Notes: generated by a model not told the origin, from the sequence alone. A DNA stretch of 64,000 nucleotides from Tectiglobus sp965223355 (GCA_965223355.1 CBDCWE010000003.1:4774001-4838000), one strand, 5' to 3'. Positions 49,500-58,604 are shown, counted from the first letter of the stretch. Numbers and translations: made by a program.

Positions 49500-50773
49500 A
49501 GCAACCGGCCTTTGGTCGGAATCGGAACGATCCCGACAAAGGGGAGAAAGTTGCTCGATTTTAGGGAGGCGATCATCTTTGTACCTTTTGGTGGAACCGC
49601 GATGTCCGGTTCCACCAAAAGGCACGATGATCTGGGGCCGACTGAGGAGGGGCGATGAGCCGGATCGCACATTTTTTCGCGACAACGATCTATCAGGCGC
49701 GGCTTGGCGACGGCGACTTGACGGCGTTTCTTGATCAGTTGCGGATCGCGTGCCGGGCCATCGCACAGCAAGACGTCGCCGGGCAAGCGTGGTCTTACGA
49801 TGCCGGTTATCTCGGCTACACATCCTATGGCTCGATCGCGGATTTGGCCGATGAGGAGGCTGTGTTTGGCGTATTGAGTGATCGTTTGGTGCCGCATTTG
49901 CAGGCATTTTCCGACGCCGTCGAGTTTGATTTGCGCGGCTGCCATTGGCAGGTCGATTCCATGTGGATCAATGTTCTCGAAGAGGGCGCAAGCCATACCG
50001 GCCACATCCACGCCAACAGTGCGATTTCCGGCACGCTCTACGTGGATGTTCCGGAAGGTGCCAGCGCGATCCGCTTCGAGGATCCACGTCTGGCCATGAT
50101 GATCGCCGCGCCGCCGCGCCTGCCGGCCGCCGACCCACGCAATCGTCAATTCGTTTCGATCGCGCCGGCTGCAGGCGATGTGGTGTTGTGGGAAAGCTGG
50201 CTGCGCCACGAGGTGCCCGTCAATCGCGCCACTGAGGACCGGATCTCGATCAGCTTCAACGCGGTTTTGGCCTAGACCGCCTTTCTCACCGGTGGCAGCG
50301 GCTGGTTCTCGATCGGCTGACAAGTTGCGGGCATCAACGACATAGCCTTGATATCCGATCATCCAGAACAGGGAGCCGGCGCGGTCGATAACATCGGGCA
50401 AGGCCCATCGGTAATCGAAATTCTTTATCTTGAGCGCTTCGCTGACTTGGTTGGATTTACTTTTCCCGGTCCGCGTGGAAATGCCGAAATACCCGCACAG
50501 ATCCGCATTCCTGATATGAGGATTGCTATCCTTGTCGAACAGAAAATTCATGTGCCCGAGCGCATAAAGCACGCCACATGCCCATGTGCCGGGCCTGCCG
50601 GAACGCAATGGATTTGGCCGTTTTCGGCACAGCGCGGCAACGGCACGGCGTGCCAGCTCGGCATAGCCATCGTTCAGATGTTCGGCGCAGAACGCGTCGG
50701 TCAACTCCGTTAATCGGTCGTAGATCTCGCGCTGCGATTTGGGAACGCTGGTCGGCTGATTGGACACTGCCAT
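49496..50773 (-). CDS. DUF6398-like protein, 3' end uncertain
   Basis: The N-terminal 165-175 residues form a compact helical domain that I recall as DUF6398: REIYDRLTELTDAFCAEHLN, ALCRKRPNPLRSGRPGTWAC, YFGISTRTGKSKSNQVSEAL, ending WMIGYQGYVVDARNL (about 50290). After that the frame stays open for another 780 nt, antisense to the whole 2OG oxygenase gene and an R1 repeat, to 49496. This tail has no protein character, so the native stop was probably lost and the true gene is about 50276-50773. The start ATG 50773 (MAVSNQ) is likely. Confidence 0.55.
   Translation of the reverse strand: MAVSNQPTSVPKSQREIYDRLTELTDAFCAEHLNDGYAELARRAVAALCRKRPNPLRSGRPGTWACGVLYALGHMNFLFDKDSNPHIRNADLCGYFGISTRTGKSKSNQVSEALKIKNFDYRWALPDVIDRAGSLFWMIGYQGYVVDARNLSADREPAAATGEKGGLGQNRVEADRDPVLSGAIDGHLVAQPAFPQHHIACSRRDRNELTIAWVGGRQARRRGDHHGQTWILEADRAGTFRNIHVERAGNRTVGVDVAGMACALFENIDPHGIDLPMAAAQIKLDGVGKCLQMRHQTITQYAKHSLLIGQIRDRAIGCVAEITGIVRPRLPGDVLLCDGPARDPQLIKKRRQVAVAKPRLIDRCREKMCDPAHRPSSVGPRSSCLLVEPDIAVPPKGTKMIASLKSSNFLPFVGIVPIPTKGRLL
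49497..49633 (-). repeat. R1 dispersed repeat, copy 9 (diverged, stems conserved)
   Basis: The most diverged copy. Hairpin A reads GCACGATGATC on the outside, but the arms are now CTTTTGGTGGAACCG and CGGTTCCACCAAAAG in place of TTTAAGTTGGAACC and its complement, so several base pairs were replaced on both sides. Hairpin B is CCTTTGGTCGG/CCGACAAAGG. The right border is TCTGG instead of TCTAG. The left TAA is the AcnX small-subunit stop. Confidence 0.9.
49655..50275 (+). CDS. 2OG-Fe(II) oxygenase family protein
   Basis: A 206-residue putative 2-oxoglutarate/iron oxygenase of the small group that carries a GHIHANS motif (H117, H119) with a downstream His (H185, WLRHEVPVN) and Arg (R196, DRISISFN) for 2-oxoglutarate. 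Other fixed points are ARLGDGDLTAFLDQL, the WINVLEEG strand, and AGDVVLWESWLRH. The reaction is unknown. GAGGAGGGG is a strong ribosome site. It follows the AcnX pair after an R1 repeat. Confidence 0.85.
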   Translation: MSRIAHFFATTIYQARLGDGDLTAFLDQLRIACRAIAQQDVAGQAWSYDAGYLGYTSYGSIADLADEEAVFGVLSDRLVPHLQAFSDAVEFDLRGCHWQVDSMWINVLEEGASHTGHIHANSAISGTLYVDVPEGASAIRFEDPRLAMMIAAPPRLPAADPRNRQFVSIAPAAGDVVLWESWLRHEVPVNRATEDRISISFNAVLA

Positions 50774-50905
50774 CTGCTGAGCCCCGAATAGAATCACAGC
50801 TCAATGTTAAATGATTTCGCAACTGATTGCCGCAAATGGCGTCATTCATCCACACCAGCGATGCCTTGGCTTGAACAAGAACAACCTCTTGCGACTTCAC
50901 ATCTC

Positions 50906-51010
50906 AGGAACCTCTCGAATAAGTCCAAGGTCCAGGGCCCATCCCCTGGTCGCGGAGTTTGAGGGGCGGACAAGCCCCTCGAGGGATCGCCGCCAAGCGG
51001 CGATTGATGC
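50906..51010 (-). repeat. R2 dispersed repeat, partial copy (inverted)
   Basis: Hairpins 5, 4 and 3 are read in reverse (CCAGGGCCCATCCCCTGG, GAGGGGCGGACAAGCCCCTC, CGCCGCCAAGCGGCG). The outer end CAGGAACCTCTCGAATAAG resembles the family terminus. Hairpins 1 and 2 are absent. Nothing else is recognised in 50774-51140. Confidence 0.88.
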
Positions 51011-51140
51011 GGGGCACCCGAACGTCATTTTGGGCAAACTTAGCCGCCAGCACGCGACAGCCGTAGCGCTTGGCTTGCCGGCCGGCGCATTGAGCTGGTT
51101 GCGCAAGTTTGCGTGCCGGTCATTGCGGCGCACACTTCAA

Positions 51141-54100
51141 TCAGTACATGGCATAGACGAAATCCGGGACATCATCGACAAACTCGTCCTGATCCGCCTG
51201 TTCGATCAATCTGGAGCCGACGTCCAAGAGCTTGACCACAACCGGCTTTAATTCGTCGGTGGCCGCGGTTGGTTGCCAGTATCGAAGAATGCTGCTGGCC
51301 ATCTCTTCAGGTACATACCTGGCGCCATCCAGTTCGGATGGGATTTCAAATATCTGACTTGTCGCCGATTTGGGCACTTCATTCCATGTTGATTTGGCGT
51401 TGGTCATGGTCAGTGCGATTCGGCCGGGAAACGCCGTCGAGATTTTAGCTGCAGCGGGCAAGAAATCTTGGTGAAAGATCTTTGACAGCGCATCACGCTC
51501 CTTGCCATCGATGCCACCACCGGCGCCGGCCGGACGGTCTCTTTCCAGATGCCCCTTTGCTTCCGGCCAAGGCGGTTGGTCCTCTTTCAACAGAATATGA
51601 TTGTTCAGAACCAGCACGTCCATTTCCGTTCGCATAAAACATCTATAAGCATCGAACGGTGTGCAAACAATTGGTTCACCGCGCACATTGAATGACGTAT
51701 TAACAATCACGCCATAGCCCGTCAGCTGCTCGAAAGCTTTAATCACGTCGTAGTAGTTGCGATGCTCCAGGCTGTTCACCGTCTGCACGCGTGCGGAATA
51801 GTCGACATGCGTCACCGCCGGAATATCGCTTCTTGGCTGGCGTACAATGTCGAGCAGATCCTGTCCGTCGATGCGCTCCTGAGGCCGGCACCGCGCTTTG
51901 TTCACCGGGGCAACGAGCAGCATGTACGGGCTTTCTCCTTCCATTTCGAAGTATTTGCTCACGCTTTCTGCCAACACCGACGGTGCAAACGGACGAAACG
52001 ATTCTCGGTATTTGATTTTGAGATTGATGGCGGTCTGCGTTTCTTCGTTTGTCGCATCGCCGAGGATCGACCGTCCGCCAAGGGCACGTGGGCCATACTC
52101 CATTCGGCCTGAAAAGAAACCGACGACCCGGCCCTCGCTTATATGGCGCGCCACGGTGGCCGCCTTCTCGTTTTTGCTCAAGGTCCGGTGCGGATAGCCG
52201 AACGTGTCCAAAAACGCCTTGATTTCGTTGTCGTGGTAACTCGGCCCCAAATATGACGCGCCTTGAATCGAACGGTGCGCCGCAGCCATGGGGCGCGGCC
52301 CGTTAAAGTAATTGTGCCAAACATCCAGCGCCGCGCCCAATGCGCAACCGGAATCGCCCGCGGCGGGCTGAATCCAAATATTTTCAAAAGGCCCTTCACG
52401 CAAAAGCCTGCCATTTGCGACGCAGTTCAATGCCACACCACCGGCAATGCAAAGGTATTTTTCAGCGGTTAATTGATACGCATGCTGCGCCATTCGCAAC
52501 ACAATATCTTCGGTCACCACCTGGATCGACCGAGAAATATCCATTTCACGCTGAGTAATCAAATCCTCTTCTTGACGCCCGGGTCCGCCAAAAAGATCGG
52601 CAAATTTTTCATTGGTCATTCTCGCTCCCAACAAAAACGAGAAATATTCCATGTTAAGCTCAACCGAACCGTCGTCTTTCAAATCCACGAGGTGCTTGTA
52701 AATCAGGTCAACATATTTGGGCTCGCCATAGGGCGCCAATCCCATCATCTTGTATTCGCCGTCATTGACCTTGAACCCAACGAACTGAGTAAACGCCGAA
52801 TAGAGCATGCCCAGTGAATTCGGGAAATCCATCTCCTTGATCAATGATATCTCGCGGCCGTGGCCAACGCCGATCGACGCCGTCGCCCATTCGCCGACGC
52901 CATCAATCGTCACAATCGCGGCCCGATCAAAGGGTGAAGGATAAAATGCACTTGCTGCATGCGAGCGATGGTGTTCGGTGTGCAGGACGTTGCCGCCATA
53001 GTTCAAATTGCGCCGGATGAGAGACGGAATTATCAGCTTTTGGCGCAGCCATGATGGCAAAACACGCATCCACGAGTCTTCACCGGAACGACCAATCGCC
53101 ACCTGCGTCCAGATCAATCGTTCAAACGTCAGATAGGCGTTGTCATAATAGACCACGGCATCCAGATCGGTTTGCTGGATACCTGCTTCCTCCATGCAAT
53201 AATTAATCGCGCGATGCGGGAAGTTGCGGTCGTTCTTGACCCGTGTAAATCGCTCCTCTTCGGCCGCGGCAACAATGTCGCCGTCGCTGATGAGGCAAGC
53301 TGCTGAATTATGATAGAAGCAGGATATGCCGAGAACGAGCTTGCTTGGTTGCGCTTTTCGGCTCTGACGAGAAGCCGAATTTGCGATGGTTTTGCCGCAC
53401 ATTTTCGGTTCGGGCAGAAGATTTCGGCTCACGATCTCGCGTGCAACAATATCCGCCATCTGCCGGTTGCCGAAGGGAGAGAAGTGGGCATCGTGCTCAA
53501 AGGTCATCCGCATTCGATCCGCTGGCGCCAGCTGCTTGAGCTTGGATGTGACATCGGCAACGTGGATCCGGCAGTGGTTGTTTTCCAGTGCCTCGAATCT
53601 CGCCTGATAAACAGGTTCCAGGGGGTCGGGCCGAAAAAAATAGTTCGATGGAATGGGTATAATCAAAACTGGCGTTGACGTGATCTGGTTGGTGAACCGT
53701 TGCAGGATCGCCTTCATCAACTGCCAGCCGTAACTGTCTTCGCTCAAATAGTCGGGATAAGGCTGATAGTTGGCCGTTCGCAGAAACTTATGCCGGAGCG
53801 CCGGTGACAGGATCGTGTCCTGAAGGTACTTGGTCACCGGCCTGATCTTGGGATTATAGTACAACTGTCGAAGCCGATCGACAATTTGCACGCGCGCCGG
53901 CGCTCCATCATTGTCGTTATTGACAAAATTTTCAGGGGCGGTTTCAGGACGGGCTAACGGAACTGGTGAATGATGGAGAACGAGTTGGTCGTCCTCGAGG
54001 TTGAAATAAGGCTTTGGCGTAAAAACATACCGGCCGGTATACCGGTCAATCGTTTTATGGTGGGTTCTGAGATTTCGCTCGATATTCTCCACAAATACGC

Positions 54101-54527
54101 CAAACACGATAAGATCCGCTTCGACATTGGCAGCAAAGTGTTCGTAAATGAGAAGTTGCTGATCGGTCCCGGTTCCCGTGACGGCGTAATTGTAGACTTC
54201 CGCGTCGAGAGACTGGCCGACGAGGTCGGAAAAGCGATCGCCATTGCTGACCCAAAACCCGGCCGTATAAGAGTCACCCAGAAATACGATCCGTGGTCGC
54301 CCGCTACGCTCGCCACAAAACTCGACGTCGGAGCGAAAACCCGAGGAGTTGGTTCTAATATAGTATCCACCCAGTTCATTCGGCACTCTGGCATTGATGC
54401 CGGGGACATACCGCTGACCAATAACCGGATCGTACTGAAGAACCATTCGGTGCAGTGCGTTTCTGCTTCTGAGAAAATGTGGTGTTGTAGCAAACTTGCT
54501 CATTGCATCACAATTCCATTGATACAT
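51141..54527 (-). CDS. SGNH/GDSL hydrolase - carbamoyltransferase fusion
   Basis: A 1128-residue two-enzyme protein. Residues about 60-385 are an SGNH hydrolase, with block I FLGDSYTAGFW and the Asp-His dyad HDAHFSPFGN. Residues about 395-1000 are a NodU/TobZ-type carbamoyltransferase: GISCFYHNSAACLI, the metal-binding HHRSHAASAF, GLAPYGEPKY, CIAGGVALNCVANGRLL, GDSGCALGAALDVW, EYGPRALGGRSILGDA and NTSFNVRGEPIVCTP. About 115 unassigned residues close it. It would carbamoylate a hydroxyl on a natural product or glycan. As I recall, separate genes for these two activities often neighbour each other; a fusion is less common. Lower GC than the flanks suggests acquisition. The start could also be 54503. 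Confidence 0.88.
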   Translation of the reverse strand: MYQWNCDAMSKFATTPHFLRSRNALHRMVLQYDPVIGQRYVPGINARVPNELGGYYIRTNSSGFRSDVEFCGERSGRPRIVFLGDSYTAGFWVSNGDRFSDLVGQSLDAEVYNYAVTGTGTDQQLLIYEHFAANVEADLIVFGVFVENIERNLRTHHKTIDRYTGRYVFTPKPYFNLEDDQLVLHHSPVPLARPETAPENFVNNDNDGAPARVQIVDRLRQLYYNPKIRPVTKYLQDTILSPALRHKFLRTANYQPYPDYLSEDSYGWQLMKAILQRFTNQITSTPVLIIPIPSNYFFRPDPLEPVYQARFEALENNHCRIHVADVTSKLKQLAPADRMRMTFEHDAHFSPFGNRQMADIVAREIVSRNLLPEPKMCGKTIANSASRQSRKAQPSKLVLGISCFYHNSAACLISDGDIVAAAEEERFTRVKNDRNFPHRAINYCMEEAGIQQTDLDAVVYYDNAYLTFERLIWTQVAIGRSGEDSWMRVLPSWLRQKLIIPSLIRRNLNYGGNVLHTEHHRSHAASAFYPSPFDRAAIVTIDGVGEWATASIGVGHGREISLIKEMDFPNSLGMLYSAFTQFVGFKVNDGEYKMMGLAPYGEPKYVDLIYKHLVDLKDDGSVELNMEYFSFLLGARMTNEKFADLFGGPGRQEEDLITQREMDISRSIQVVTEDIVLRMAQHAYQLTAEKYLCIAGGVALNCVANGRLLREGPFENIWIQPAAGDSGCALGAALDVWHNYFNGPRPMAAAHRSIQGASYLGPSYHDNEIKAFLDTFGYPHRTLSKNEKAATVARHISEGRVVGFFSGRMEYGPRALGGRSILGDATNEETQTAINLKIKYRESFRPFAPSVLAESVSKYFEMEGESPYMLLVAPVNKARCRPQERIDGQDLLDIVRQPRSDIPAVTHVDYSARVQTVNSLEHRNYYDVIKAFEQLTGYGVIVNTSFNVRGEPIVCTPFDAYRCFMRTEMDVLVLNNHILLKEDQPPWPEAKGHLERDRPAGAGGGIDGKERDALSKIFHQDFLPAAAKISTAFPGRIALTMTNAKSTWNEVPKSATSQIFEIPSELDGARYVPEEMASSILRYWQPTAATDELKPVVVKLLDVGSRLIEQADQDEFVDDVPDFVYAMY

Positions 54528-54601
54528 TCGCGCGAGCTGGTGTTCCCGATCAAACGCATGATTTCCGGGTTGAGCTCGTCAAGCGTTTGTCGCTGCGAAA
54601 C

Positions 54602-54784
54602 ACTAAGGAACCTATGATAAAATCACGGGTTTCCAAAGGGCAATGCCCTTTGGCGGGATCGTTAAGGGCGGCGCCCTTAACATATCGCCGTTTCACGGCG
54701 ATCCTTGAGGGGCTTTCAGCCCCTCAAACACCCCGACCAGGGGATCATCCCCTGGACCCCAAACTTGTTCAGAAGGTTCCCTGC
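54602..54784 (+). repeat. R2 dispersed repeat, full copy
   Basis: All five hairpins are present: CCAAAGGGCAATGCCCTTTGG type, TTAAGGGCGGCGCCCTTAA, CGCCGTTTCACGGCG, GAGGGGCTTTCAGCCCCTC and CCAGGGGATCATCCCCTGG. The borders are CTAAGGAACCT and AAGGTTCCCTG. The rest of 54528-54972 has no gene; part of it (54840-54910) is AT-rich. Confidence 0.93.
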
Positions 54785-54972
54785 CTGTCGCCGGGCCTGC
54801 CTTCGGGTCCAAACCCTAGCATTGAGATACGTACCTCACAAGAAAGCACCAAAAGTATTGTTTATTTACTTTAATTTGTATCAGTATCCCAACTGTCAAG
54901 TTAAGCCACTGGCCGAGAGCCCTGACCAATTCAACGGTTTCTCGGACGGAAATGGCGTTGCATCCGCGTCAG

Positions 54973-56130
54973 TCAAACGCGCTGCGATCGTCTACGCGCA
55001 AAGCACCGGGTCGGGTCGCTGTCCAGCCACGGCGGGGCGGCGATGTCGACGCCGGCCAAGCGGCGCAATGCCGCCTGCTCGACAAGTGGTAGCGACAGCG
55101 CCATCGGGCCGAAGTAGCGGCGCAAGAGGTTGTGCAGTTGGCCGCCGCGCAAGAGCTGGTCGGTCTGCCGGCGGGCAAACTTGATCAGCTTCTGTGCGGC
55201 GGGTAACCGCGTGCTCGAATAGCGCGACTGGGCCTCCCCGGTCGACATCAGAAAAGCCAGCCAAGCGGCATCTTCAATGCCGAGGTTCATGCCGTGGGCG
55301 CCGACCGGCGAGTGGATATGGGCCGCATCACCGACCAAAAAAATGCCGCCGCGGCTCATTGCTTGGACGTGGCGAAAGCTGACATGATATTCCGACTGCC
55401 AAAGGATTTCATTGCCGGACCGACGCTGGCGGACCAACGCAACGATCTCTTCCGACGTAGCGAGGTAGCGAACTGTCCTGTCGTCGATCGGGACGGACAC
55501 AACGGCGCCGTTAGCAAACAGTTCGATCGTGGCCGATGATGGCGCGCGGGGCAGTTGATAGCGGATGTCGGCGAGGGCGAATGCGACCGGGTACGGCCTG
55601 CCGGCGAGTTCGAAGCCGGCGAGCCGACGCGTGGAGCTGTGGGCGCCATCGGCGCCAATCAGCACGTCGAACCTGCGGTATTCAATGTCATCAGCGTTGG
55701 CGATCGCCGCCAACGGCTTATTGCCACGCAACTCCAATTCCATCAGCTCGCTATTCCACTCGATGTCGATGCCGAGATCGCTGGCTGCTTCGGTCAACAG
55801 TCTCTCGGTCTGTGATTGCGGTACAATCAATATGAAGGGATAGCGATGTTTGAGGTTTTCGATGCGGATCGTGACCACGTTGACCCCGTTCTCGACCACG
55901 TAAACACGGCCGACCCGGTTGCCCCGACTGAGGAGCTGCGGTGTCACCCCGGACGGCTCGAGAATTTCAAGCGTGCGCGGATTGATACCTAGTGCGCCGG
56001 ACTGCGCGGTCGGTCCCGGTGCCTTGTCGATCACCCGCGGTCGAAAGCCGCGACGTGCGAGTTCGAGCGCGGCGGTCAGCCCGGTCGGACCTGCGCCGAC
56101 GATCAGTATCTGGGGTTGGCCTGCGGCCAT
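54973..56130 (-). CDS. FAD-dependent aromatic hydroxylase-type monooxygenase
   Basis: A 385-residue group A flavoprotein monooxygenase (PHBH fold), hydroxylating or epoxidising aromatic or polyketide-like substrates with NAD(P)H. The FAD site is ILIVGAGPTGLTAALELARR (near residues 8-27). The DG motif is LIGADGAHSSTRR, and the GD motif is GDAAHIHSPVGAHGMNLGIE. The acidic RVIDKAPGPTAQSGALGINP stretch is typical. It is shorter than PheA-type enzymes because it lacks the C-terminal thioredoxin-like domain. GGAGGAG precedes the ATG at 56130. Confidence 0.92.
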   Translation of the reverse strand: MAAGQPQILIVGAGPTGLTAALELARRGFRPRVIDKAPGPTAQSGALGINPRTLEILEPSGVTPQLLSRGNRVGRVYVVENGVNVVTIRIENLKHRYPFILIVPQSQTERLLTEAASDLGIDIEWNSELMELELRGNKPLAAIANADDIEYRRFDVLIGADGAHSSTRRLAGFELAGRPYPVAFALADIRYQLPRAPSSATIELFANGAVVSVPIDDRTVRYLATSEEIVALVRQRRSGNEILWQSEYHVSFRHVQAMSRGGIFLVGDAAHIHSPVGAHGMNLGIEDAAWLAFLMSTGEAQSRYSSTRLPAAQKLIKFARRQTDQLLRGGQLHNLLRRYFGPMALSLPLVEQAALRRLAGVDIAAPPWLDSDPTRCFARRRSQRV

Positions 56131-56472
56131 CACCCGGCTCCTCCGCAACGTGCAACACGCACGTGTTTACACTGCGCGACAACTGCGATTTTGCGGACGA
56201 GTGTAATGGAAAAGTTCGACCGACATTCCAGCTATTCTCGCAAAACTCCATTGCCAATTGTTGCGAATAACAATTGGGTTTTGCGCGATGGCGGCACGAA
56301 CCGCAGCGGACTATGAATTGAAAACTATAACAGACACAAACAATCAAATTGATATTGCGCCAAAGAACCGAGAGCGCGCAGCGCAACTTTTGATAGAAAC
56401 TGCGAGCTTTCGGTCCCCAAAATACAGGTTATGGTTGTTAAGTCGGTTAAAGCTGTTAAACCGATCAGAACC
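56131..56472. other. AT-rich intergenic region
   Basis: No gene is supported in these 342 nt. From about 56260 to 56470 the sequence is AT-rich relative to the flanks and carries tracts such as GTTAAGTCGGTTAAAGCTGT. It lies upstream of the hydroxylase and downstream of the dehydrogenase (both minus strand), so it probably contains a promoter for the former. Confidence 0.5.
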
Positions 56473-57366
56473 TCAGGCGCCGTCTTCGTGACCACGAATG
56501 AAGCGAATGATGCTGGAAAAGTCGGTGTCACCCGCGCCCGTACTCATATAGAGGCGATAAAGGTGTGCGGCCTCTGCGCCCATCGGCGTTGTGGCGCCGG
56601 CGGCCAATGCAGCGTTTTGGGCGAGTGTCAGATCCTTGGCCATCAAGGCGGTCGCGAAACCGGGCTTGAAGTCGTTGTTGGCCGGTGATGCCGGCACCGG
56701 GCCGGGGACCGGGCAATAGTTGGTGATCGCCCAACAGCTTGCCGTTGCCGTCGAGACGACGTCGAACAGGGCTTGATGGGTGAGGCCGAGCCGTTCACCG
56801 AGGCAGAAGCCCTCGGCGACGCCGATCATGGTGACCGCCAGGATCATGTTGTTACAAATCTTTGCGGATTGGCCGGCGCCGCCGTCGCCGCAGTGGACGA
56901 TCCTTTTGCCCATGGCCTCGAGAATCGGCCGGGCTGCCGCGAAGGCTTCGACCGCGCCGCCGGCCATAAAGGTCAGCGTTGCTCCCTGGGCGCCGCCAAC
57001 GCCGCCGGAGACGGGCGCATCGAGCGACAGCATGCCGCTGGCGGCCGCCATGGCATGGGCCGCGCGCGCGTCGGCGACATCGATCGTCGAGCAATCGATG
57101 AACAGCGTGCCTCGGGCGGCCGCATCGAGCAGACCGCCGCCGAGCACATCGAGGACATGACTGCCCGCCGGCAGCATCGTGATGACAACATCTGCGCCCG
57201 GTGCAACATCATTGGCCGAGGCGGCGCCGTCAACGCCATCCCGTTGGGCGGCTTCAATGTTGGCAGCCACGATGTCGAATGCCCGGACGGTGTGGCCGGC
57301 CTTGACGAGATTGCCCGCCATGGGCAGCCCCATATTACCCAGTCCGATAAAGCCGATTGTCGCCAT
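56473..57366 (-). CDS. 3-hydroxyisobutyrate dehydrogenase-like NAD(P) enzyme
   Basis: A 297-residue beta-hydroxyacid dehydrogenase. The NAD(P) site is IGFIGLGNMGLPMAGNLVKA at the N-terminus. The substrate loop is DAPVSGGVGGAQGATLTFMA. The catalytic lysine lies in GQSAKICNNMILA (near residue 172). Family members oxidise 3-hydroxyisobutyrate (valine breakdown), tartronate semialdehyde or succinic semialdehyde; the exact substrate is open. The ATG at 57366 has GGGAGAA upstream. It diverges from threonine aldolase (170 nt between starts). Confidence 0.92.
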   Translation of the reverse strand: MATIGFIGLGNMGLPMAGNLVKAGHTVRAFDIVAANIEAAQRDGVDGAASANDVAPGADVVITMLPAGSHVLDVLGGGLLDAAARGTLFIDCSTIDVADARAAHAMAAASGMLSLDAPVSGGVGGAQGATLTFMAGGAVEAFAAARPILEAMGKRIVHCGDGGAGQSAKICNNMILAVTMIGVAEGFCLGERLGLTHQALFDVVSTATASCWAITNYCPVPGPVPASPANNDFKPGFATALMAKDLTLAQNAALAAGATTPMGAEAAHLYRLYMSTGAGDTDFSSIIRFIRGHEDGA

Positions 57367-57536
57367 GCGTATTCTCCCGCCTGTCATTTGCGATTTGATC
57401 GCCGTCAGATTAGCGGTCTGTGCGCCCGGCCCGCAAGGCTGGCGCCTGGCCCAGCCGAGCAATTCCGCCGACGCCGGAAATGATCTAAGGTCGCAATGAC
57501 CGTTTCCAACCGCCCAAAACCAGGAGAAGACGTACC

Positions 57537-58604
57537 ATGGCCTATGCCCCGATTGCGCCGGCACCAAACGCGCCGCCAATCCGCATCAATCTCTATTCCG
57601 ATACGCAAACCAGACCGACCGCTGCAATGAAAGAGATGATGATGGCAGCCGAGGTCGGTGATGAGCAACATGGCGATGATCCGACCGTGCATGCGCTTTG
57701 TGATCGCGTTGCCGAGCTGCTTGGCAAAGAGGCGGCCGTCTTCCTACCATCCGGCACGATGTGCAATGTTGTGGCGATCCTTGTGCATTCACGGCCAGGC
57801 CAGGAGGTCGTCGCGCACGAGACCAGCCACATCCTGACCAGCGAGGGTGGCGCCCATGCGGCGCTGTCCGGCGTCCAGATTATGCCGCTTAAGGGGCCGC
57901 GCGGGATGTTCAGTGCCGAGACCTTGGAGGCGGCAATGCGACCGTTGACCAGGCACGCGCCGCAACAAAGCCTGCTGTCGCTTGAGCAGACGGCCAACAT
58001 TGGCGGCGGTGCCGTTTGGCCGCTGGACCAGCTCAACAGTGTGGCAACCCTGGCCAGGGAGCGGGACTGGGCGGTGCACATGGACGGTGCCCGACTGATG
58101 AACGCTGCGGTTGCAGCTGGTGTGGCGGCAAAGAACTTTGCGCACAACTGCGATTCCGTGTGGATCGACTTTACCAAGGGCCTGGGCGCGCCGCTGGGAG
58201 CCGCCCTTGCCGGGCACCGTGAATTCATTGATCAGGCCTGGCGTTGGAAGCAACGCCTCGGTGGTGCGATGCGGCAGGCCGGGCTTTGCGCTGCCGGGTG
58301 CATTCATGCATTGGACCATCACGTCGCGCGGCTCGCAGACGATCATGCCAACGCCAAGCGGTTGGCCGGCGGTTTGCGCGCGATCGCCGGCATCGATGTT
58401 GAGGAGCCGGACACCAACCTGATTTACTTTGACCCGTCCGGAGCTGGGACTTCGGCCGCTGATCTGGTCTCGCAGCTGCGTCATCGCGGTGTGCACATGT
58501 CCATGCTGGCCGGGCGGATCCGGGCTTGCACGCATCTCGATGTCAACGCGGCGATGATTGATGAGGTCGTGGCATTGATCGGTGAAATCGTCGATCGGCG
58601 ATGA
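57537..58604 (+). CDS. Threonine aldolase family protein (low-specificity type)
   Basis: A 355-residue PLP lyase that cleaves L-threonine or allo-threonine to glycine and acetaldehyde. The PLP contacts are FLPSGTMCNVVAI (69-81), the substrate-pocket H-rich stretch AHETSHILTSEGGAH, LEQTANIGGGAVWP, D183 in HMDGARLMNA, and Schiff-base K214 in DFTKGLGAPLG. The MRQAGLCAAGCIHAL helix is diagnostic of this group. It is co-directional with the SABATH-like methyltransferase 72 nt downstream. Confidence 0.92.
   Translation: MAYAPIAPAPNAPPIRINLYSDTQTRPTAAMKEMMMAAEVGDEQHGDDPTVHALCDRVAELLGKEAAVFLPSGTMCNVVAILVHSRPGQEVVAHETSHILTSEGGAHAALSGVQIMPLKGPRGMFSAETLEAAMRPLTRHAPQQSLLSLEQTANIGGGAVWPLDQLNSVATLARERDWAVHMDGARLMNAAVAAGVAAKNFAHNCDSVWIDFTKGLGAPLGAALAGHREFIDQAWRWKQRLGGAMRQAGLCAAGCIHALDHHVARLADDHANAKRLAGGLRAIAGIDVEEPDTNLIYFDPSGAGTSAADLVSQLRHRGVHMSMLAGRIRACTHLDVNAAMIDEVVALIGEIVDRR

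Noticed and set aside
54705..55184. Frames reading MRGFQPLKHPDQG or ILEGLSAPQTPRPG, here and at six other places
   Set aside because: They are translations of the R2 hairpin repeat, not proteins.
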